A stretch of 64,000 nt of DNA from Thermothelomyces thermophilus ATCC 42464 (taxonomy: Eukaryota > Ascomycota > Sordariomycetes > Sordariales > Chaetomiaceae): NCBI RefSeq assembly GCF_000226095.1, contig NC_016476.1:2418001-2482000 (forward strand), read 5' to 3'. Below, piece by piece: positions 58,349-64,000 of the stretch. The notes below the pieces were generated by a model. The model was not told the DNA's origin. It made no database searches and saw only the letters and a program-made list of their open reading frames with translations. The position numbers and the translations under genes were made by a program. Each line of letters starts with the position of its first letter. The stretch's first letter is position 1.

Positions 58349-59330
58349 TGGCGTGCGTGGAATGTTGTAATAGTAAAAGGCTCCTCTCGGAAGGGAGTCA
58401 TGGTTCCGTCGTATTGTAGTGGGAATGGTATGCCTGGCTACCCATCTGGCTGCTTTATACCAGGTATTTTTTTTTTCTAGACGGCAAGCGAGAACCGCTG
58501 GGAGTGGAGAGGCAATAGGGTGGATGGGGAAAAGGGAATCGGCGATGGAGGGATGGTCTGGATGTTTTACTGGATGGCATAAGTAGGACGGGATCTGAGG
58601 TGACTGGGGAACAAACTGGAGTTTGTGAGCGGTTGGTTTTCGTTTTTTTTTTTTTTTTCCTCCGAGGAGGCTTTGGCTTGCTTTGGTTCTGACTTGACTG
58701 ATTCGACCCGATGTGGGCTGAATGCGCCTTCCTGCCATGGGAGACACCGAGAGGCGGATTGAAGTTCATTGTGGCTCTGTTGTACTCTTAACTCGTTTTT
58801 GAGGGTCTGGGTACCTAGACTAAGTGGGTGGATCGGCTCCGGTAACCTGAGAAGAGAGTATTTCGGTTCCGGTGACTTTGCTCCCGGTTGGCTTGGGGTT
58901 TTGATCTCTGCAATCCTGTTGGTGATAGATGAGGTGGAGGCCTTTAGACAATAAACACGTTTTTGACAACCCCTCAGGCGCCGGCCGTCTTTTGACTCTT
59001 TGAGGTTGTCCCAAAACACGATATGCATGATTATTGGAGGTCTTTAGTTTAGGTCAGGCAATTCGGGACGAGCAATGTCTGGATAAATGAGGATAATCCA
59101 TCAACAACTGCGTCGCGTGAGCAATATCTTCAGCAGATTCTAGGACGAAGTCAAAAGTGGAGAGCTGTTTGATTCGTGTTAACATCTTGGTACTTTCTTT
59201 CTCTCTTTTTCATTTTTTAAAAGAAAAGAAAAAAAATAACAATACCAGTAATTCTGGCAGAGCAAGTAAAATCTGAGTTGGGTATCATCATATTCACATG
59301 GCTTTCGGCCAGCCATGCCGAGATATTTTT
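58349..59330. other. Convergent 3' spacer
   Basis: 982 nt between the 962-residue gene and the RMND1-like gene; T9 at 58467-58475, T15 at 58646-58660 and A/T runs near 59208-59238. No gene is supported. Confidence 0.5.
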
Positions 59331-60677
59331 TCAGTTCGAGTCGGCCTGTGTCCTCTGCTCGGTTGTTGTCTCCTGCTTTTGCAAATCCGCCCTGAGAGCC
59401 CTCAGTTCAGCCAGCAGCTCGTCGTGGAAGACGTCGTAGCGCTCCATGTACAGGCGGCGCAGCTCAAAGACGACCTCGATGGCGATGAGGATGATGATGA
59501 TCCACTCGAGACGGGTGCTGTGGGCCTCACTCGACATCTTCTCGCTGATGTCGAGCACGCCCTGGGCGACGCCGACGACCTCCTGGGCGTACGTCATCTT
59601 GTCGTTGAGCGTCTTGATGCGCACGCCCACGTCAAGCGCCTTGCCGATCTTGGCGTAGTACGTCTCCAGCTTCTCTTCGGTGTCCCAGAAGATGTCTGGG
59701 AGCGCGTCGGTCAGGTCGTTGTAGTGGTTCAGCTGGCTGCGGAGGTTGAGCAGCTCGCCGGCTTTCTGGAGGATCATGCCCCGCGAGAGGGGCGCGTCGA
59801 GGCCTTGCGAGAGCCGCTCGGGGATGTGGCGGGTGCTCTCGAGGTAGCGGGTCAGCGAGCTCTCGAGCACGGCGAGCTTGGTGCTGCGGGCGAGGCCGGA
59901 GGAGAAGGCGATCTTGGCGAGGGTCGTTTCGAGTCGGTCGCCGGCTTCGACCTCGCGACGGGTTCCCAGCACGACCACGTCGCCGCTCACCCGGCTCTGC
60001 TCCTGCTCCGGGTCGATGACGAACTCGAGGTCCTCCTCTTCCCTGTCCTCAACGAACGGCATCTCGGCGGCGGGGAGGAGATGCTTGGTTGCCAGGGTGG
60101 TGACCACGTCTGGCGGGAGGCCCCAGGTCACGACGGTACCGGAGGGGAAGACGAAGATGTCGCCCGTGTTGAAACCCCGCGCGTGCACGACCTCGTGGGC
60201 ATCGAAGCCGCTACCGTCCGGGTCGAGCGAGAAGCCGTGGTTCTTGAGGATGTCCTCGACTTTGTCCATGTCGAAGGACTCGGCTACGCATACCGCGCTG
60301 ATGGTGGAGCTTCCCTCGGCCCCGGATTTTTTTGTGTCGGTGGCGGGCGGAGGCTGCTTTGCCGGCACGCCCTTCTGGGCAACGATAGCAACCCGGTGCA
60401 GCGAGTTCTTCAACGGAAGCTTGCGCCTCTTCTGGGAGGCCTGGCTCGCCGTGATGGTGTCGTCTGCGATCCGGGGGGCCACGGAGCGTGTGGCCGGTTC
60501 GCTTCCATCTTGCTGCAGAAAGACGTTGGAGGTGAAGAAGTTCCGACGGCGCGGGATCCAAGCGGCCGGGGTCGGGTGGAAATGTCGCTGGCTGGGACGG
60601 GGCCGGGAGGTGGTCGAGGAAACCGAGAAACTGGCACTGCGCGCGGCCGACCCCCAATTCGGCAGTAAGGGTCTCAT
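59331..60677 (-). CDS. RMND1/Mrx10-type (DUF155) mitochondrial inner-membrane protein
   Basis: Family members anchor or organise mitochondrial ribosomes at the inner membrane; human RMND1 defects impair mitochondrial translation. A single exon gives 448 residues. The start MRPLLPNWGSAARSASFSVS plus the Arg-rich region to about residue 46 is a typical presequence. The DUF155 domain runs from about 140 (AVCVAESFDMDKVEDILK) through DIFVFPSGTVVTWGL, DRLETTLAKIAFSSGLARSTKLAVLE and RHIPERLSQG to ALDVGVRIKTLNDKMTYAQ. One transmembrane helix lies near the C-terminus (about 391-408, WIIIILIAIEVVFE), followed by a coiled tail. The presequence favours Mrx10 over its non-mitochondrial relatives Rmd1/Rmd8. 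It diverges from the RINT-1 gene. Confidence 0.93.
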   Translation of the reverse strand: MRPLLPNWGSAARSASFSVSSTTSRPRPSQRHFHPTPAAWIPRRRNFFTSNVFLQQDGSEPATRSVAPRIADDTITASQASQKRRKLPLKNSLHRVAIVAQKGVPAKQPPPATDTKKSGAEGSSTISAVCVAESFDMDKVEDILKNHGFSLDPDGSGFDAHEVVHARGFNTGDIFVFPSGTVVTWGLPPDVVTTLATKHLLPAAEMPFVEDREEEDLEFVIDPEQEQSRVSGDVVVLGTRREVEAGDRLETTLAKIAFSSGLARSTKLAVLESSLTRYLESTRHIPERLSQGLDAPLSRGMILQKAGELLNLRSQLNHYNDLTDALPDIFWDTEEKLETYYAKIGKALDVGVRIKTLNDKMTYAQEVVGVAQGVLDISEKMSSEAHSTRLEWIIIILIAIEVVFELRRLYMERYDVFHDELLAELRALRADLQKQETTTEQRTQADSN

Positions 60678-61295
60678 GTTGGCGCCATTGAAGGGCGATT
60701 GACTTTAGCAAGTCAATCGCTGAGTCGGGCCCGTTCGGTCGGGCAATGGGGTGAATCGTTGCCGCGCTGGCGATGGCCGGTTCATCAAGATAGTGTGCGT
60801 AGAGAGGGAAAAAAGATGACCGGGGCCGGGGCCGGGGTCGCCGGCAGGCAATCATGCGTCACCGGCTCGATGTAATATTACGCATTGATACAATACGGTG
60901 TAACTAACCAAAGTTTCCAACAAGATCCACAGGCGAGCTGTAATCCGTACATACGTGCGGAAGGTACTGTAGGTAGGTACTCCGTAGTTACCTACCTTAG
61001 TTACTCTGTAGTGTATAGTATGTATGTACGCAGTAACTACAGTACTGTGGTACTTGGAGCTTCCCTCATCAGGAACGAACGGGGTCTGTAAAGTATCTCC
61101 CATACAAATGATAATTGTACCTTCCTCGGCTCCACATCCGCCGAGCTTCATGAATACCCGAACAGCGAAGTTGGTAGTAGAATGACAACGAACAGACTGG
61201 CCAACCGTGTCCCCGGCAGCCACCACTAACCTCGCGCGAACACAATCCCTCGAGCTCTCCCCCGATCCGTCCCCCGATCCGCACCCGCACCCGCC
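60678..61295. promoter_or_regulatory. Divergent promoter region of the RMND1-like and RINT-1 genes
   Basis: 618 nt between opposed starts. The middle part (60940-61055) is packed with GTAC/GTTAC words such as AATCCGTACATACG and GGTACTCCGTAGTTACC and includes TATGTATGTACGC, also seen in the palindrome near 38200. Confidence 0.5.
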
Positions 61296-63730
61296 ATGGA
61301 GCCCGACATCCGCGTCGAAGACTACCTGGACGACAAGCTACAGTCGACGACGGACTTCGAGCATCTGGACACGTTGATCAGCAGCGTCGAGTACCAGCGC
61401 AGCCAGCTGCAGTCGCAGCTCGACGATGCCACGCGCGAGCTCGACGAGGCCCGCCGGTCCTCGGCCGACCGCAGCGCCGCCCTCGTCGCCCGGATCGACG
61501 AGTTCCAGAAGCTCCAGAAGAGCATCGACGTCCGCCTCCGCATCATCGCCGAGTCCGACGCCCCCGACGAGGCCATCCGCCGCCTCGAGCCGCCCATGGA
61601 GCAGCTCCGCAATGTCGACCTCGCCTACCGCTACCTGCTGCTGCTGCAGGACGTCGAGGCGCTATGCCAGTCCGCCCGGTCGCACCTCCCGCAGGACCCC
61701 AAGGCCGCCCTGGAACCGTACACCAGGCTGAAGCAGCTGGCGATGCGCCTCAAGGAGCTTCAGCGGCAGGCCGACGGCGCCGCGGTGCATCTCGTCACCC
61801 ACGTCGCGGCCGCGGCCGACAAGCTGTGGGACGAGATGAAGCAGACCATGTGGGACGAGCTCGAGGCGGTGCTGGCCAAGCGTGGGTGGCCGAGCGTGGA
61901 CCCGGACTCGGACGCGGACGAGGAGTGGCTCCGGTGCTTTGAGAAGCTCCTCGACCTGCAGGTCCCCGAGGTCCTGTACTCGCCGACCACCGTCAGCTTG
62001 CTGCCGATCGACGTCATGGCCCAGATCTTCGTCAAGGAGTTCCGCTTCCACTTCCTGAGCGACAAGCCGACCAGCAACCCTCAGCTCATCACCGCCCACT
62101 GCTTCCCGTGGTTCCTGGCCCTGGTCGAGAAGTGGGAGGACTTCCTGAGGGACAACTTCGGCTCGATACTGGCGTCCAAGTTTGGCGAGACCGAAGCAGC
62201 TCGCCAGATGGTCTACATGGACCCGGTCTGCGCCTTCATTACCTCGATGCTGCCCGTCATGAGGGAGAAGATCGCCCTCACGATTGCCGAGACTTCCGGG
62301 GACACGGTGTTTCTGAGCAGCCTGCTCTCACAGCTCATGACCTTTGACGAGAGGCTCCGGTCCGGTTTTGCCTACGACGGCGGCGACACCGAGGAAGGAT
62401 GGGCCGGCTTGACGTCGGAGGTGCTCAGTCAGCATTTCAGGACGTGGCTGGAGGCCGAGAAGAAGTTCGCTCTGGAACGCTACCAGACGATCATGTCCAC
62501 ACCAGACGCGAGGAACATCGATTACGACTTTGCCGCCGCCGGGAAGACCAAGCCCACGTTTGCCGCCGTGCGCGTCACAGACCTGCTGCGGTCCGTCACG
62601 GCGCAGTATGAGCGGGTCAGGCGCTTTTCCCACAAACTGCGTTTCCTCGTAGACATCCAGCTCACCATTCTGGATGAATACCACGATCAGCTCCGGGGCA
62701 CGCTCGAGGCGTACCTGAGCATCACCTCGACTGTCGGGAGAGCGTTCGGCGTGACCAAGGAGCAGCTGGCTGCTCTAGAGGGCACTGGCGCCCTCGAGAC
62801 GCTCTGCAAGGTCTACGGCAGTGCCGACCATATCGTGAACGCGTTAAGGGATTGGAGCAATGAAGAGGTGGGCGGTCTCCCGTTTCTGCTTGTCGTTCCC
62901 GATTGCTGACCCGTCTTAGTTCTTTGTCACATTGTGGGAAGAGCTTCAGAGCCGGGCCAGGGCTGCCGAGGACCAAAGTAACCTTGCCGGCGGCATGAGT
63001 TACGACCATGTTAGGGACAAGACCTCGGCCGCCGTTGGGAAGGAGGAGGACGGCGGCGTTCTCTTTGATGAGACCATCGCCGCGTATAGCCAACGAAGAA
63101 AGCGGGCCGAAGAGTTCCTCTCCGAAGCACTCGTCGAGTCGCAACGAAAGGCATTCAAGGCGTACCTCCACCGTCCGCAGTGGAGCACCATTGCCGACGA
63201 TGCTTCCGGCGACCTAACGGTCACTCCGGAACTGGATGAGCCTCTGCGGGTGAGCTGCCTCCCCGGGTTTTCTCTGACAAGTAGCCAGCGCCGCTGACCA
63301 AATCAAGCAGGTTTTGAAACGCGACTTGGATTTCCTCCAGCGCGCCCTGGGGACGGCCGTCTTCCGCCGCGTCTGGCGCGCCGCACTCGAGAGGCTGAAC
63401 AACACGCTGTGGAGCGACGTGTTGATGAGCAACAAGTTCACCGCGTCCGGGGCAGCGCAGTTCAGCCGCGACCTGCAGGCCATCTCGGCCCTCGTCGAGC
63501 GATATATTCCCGACGGCTCAAGCGCGCTCGGGAGCCTCGGCGACGCCCTGCGCCTGCTGAACCTTCCGCTCGACGCTCCGGAGGGCGGCATGTCGCTCAA
63601 GCGAGCAACAGACATGGTGTTCACAGACAATACGGAGGCGAAGAAGGCGCTGGATGAGCTGGAAATCGACTCGCTGACCTCGGCCAACGCGAGGCAGATA
63701 TTGCAGCGCAGGGTAGAAAACGCCGAATAA
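61296..63730 (+). CDS. RINT-1/TIP20 family vesicle-tethering protein
   Basis: Member of the Dsl1/NRZ tether that captures Golgi-derived COPI vesicles at the endoplasmic reticulum. Exons 61296-62867, 62920-63249 and 63311-63730 (introns 52 and 61 nt, both phase 0) give 773 residues. The N-terminus carries coiled-coil heptads (about 20-75: HLDTLISSVEYQRSQLQSQL and following), as needed to pair with Dsl1/ZW10. The RINT1/TIP20 domain covers most of the rest, with LIPDV-like segments here read as ITAHCFPWFLALVEKWEDFL, RFSHKLRFLVDIQLTILDEY and DQLRGTLEAYLSI, and the C-terminal RRVWRAALERLNNTLWSDVL. Length fits the family (701 in yeast, 792 in human). No truncation is seen. Confidence 0.94.
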
Positions 63731-64000
63731 GCGGCAGGTATCCAAATATATACAATGTTTATGGTGGGATTATTCTTCCCGAAATGGTATCTTGTGCCCT
63801 CTCTCTCTCTCTCTCTCTCCCCCTCTCTCGCCCTGCCCTTGGCTCGGACCCCGGCGCCTGTTTCCTTCAAGCAGCCGTCCTGGCCCCGTTGAAGGGTCCT
63901 TCCCCTACTCTCTAAACCGATGCACCCATCCATCCATATCTAGACCGATGTCCTCGACTCTCCGTTCACCCAAACCCAAACCCTGGGGTCCAACTCGTTG
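63731..64000. other. 3' region of the RINT-1 gene
   Basis: Downstream sequence to the window end with a CT dinucleotide run at about 63799-63819. No further gene start is visible. Confidence 0.6.

Overview
This window is nuclear DNA of a filamentous ascomycete, most probably a Sordariomycete of the Chaetomiaceae/Sordariales type. The evidence is the gene content (fungal inositol phosphorylceramide synthase, SAGA Spt7, RPA34, Nab3, a secreted AA9 copper oxygenase), short introns of about 50-140 nt with GTRNGT donors and CTRAC-like branch sites, strong G/C preference at third codon positions, and intergenic spacers of 0.3-4 kb. The family-level placement is inference from gene style; no species is claimed. 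I saw no virus-like element, LTR element, transposase, rRNA, convincing tRNA or CRISPR array.

Layout. 1-4052: poorly coding, with one probable small membrane-protein gene on the minus strand. 4053-4899: secreted AA9 lytic polysaccharide monooxygenase. 5372-7867 (-) and 8567-10765 (+): the divergent pair GRC3 and RPA34, both RNA polymerase I / pre-rRNA genes, followed by an unexplained open frame up to 11347. 13308-14816 (-): AUR1. 14817-19161: a long gene-poor stretch. 19162-20692 (-): Ca2+/calmodulin-dependent kinase. 21506-24951 (-): KRE33/NAT10. 25199-25897 (-): PTH4. 26611-29315 (+): NAB3. 30349-32677 (-): secreted serine carboxypeptidase. 33346-34671 (-): LETM1-domain mitochondrial protein. 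35276-37267 (-): Golgi mannosyltransferase. 39013-41151 (-): FMO-like flavoprotein. 41889-42448 (+): RidA. 43166-45105 (+): ferric-reductase-like protein. 45420-46236 (-): VanZ-domain protein. 47390-51010 (+): SPT7. 52332-53974 (-): serine hydroxymethyltransferase. 55353-58348 (+): a 962-residue unrecognised nuclear-type protein. 59331-60677 (-): RMND1/DUF155 mitochondrial protein. 61296-63730 (+): RINT-1/Tip20 protein. The coordinates of spliced genes cover start codon to stop codon including introns; exon limits are given in the text of each entry and were chosen by donor/acceptor sequence plus unbroken reading phase.

How they fit together. Most genes are conserved housekeeping genes. A loose functional theme is RNA and ribosome production: GRC3 (ITS2 processing), RPA34 (Pol I), KRE33 (18S rRNA acetylation), PTH4 (mitochondrial ribosome rescue) and NAB3 (non-coding transcription termination) all lie within the first 30 kb. 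Two genes encode secreted enzymes (AA9, S10 peptidase), and several act in membranes or the secretory route (AUR1, mannosyltransferase, RINT-1).

Points that most deserve a second look are an apparent one-base frameshift in GRC3, an open frame in phase directly behind the RPA34 stop codon, a family of short GTAC-centred palindromic motifs spread through the spacers (including a 43-bp near-perfect palindrome), an exact 39-bp tandem duplication, and long T/G hybrid homopolymers. None of these amounts to a clear new system; I did not find one that the sequence alone can support.
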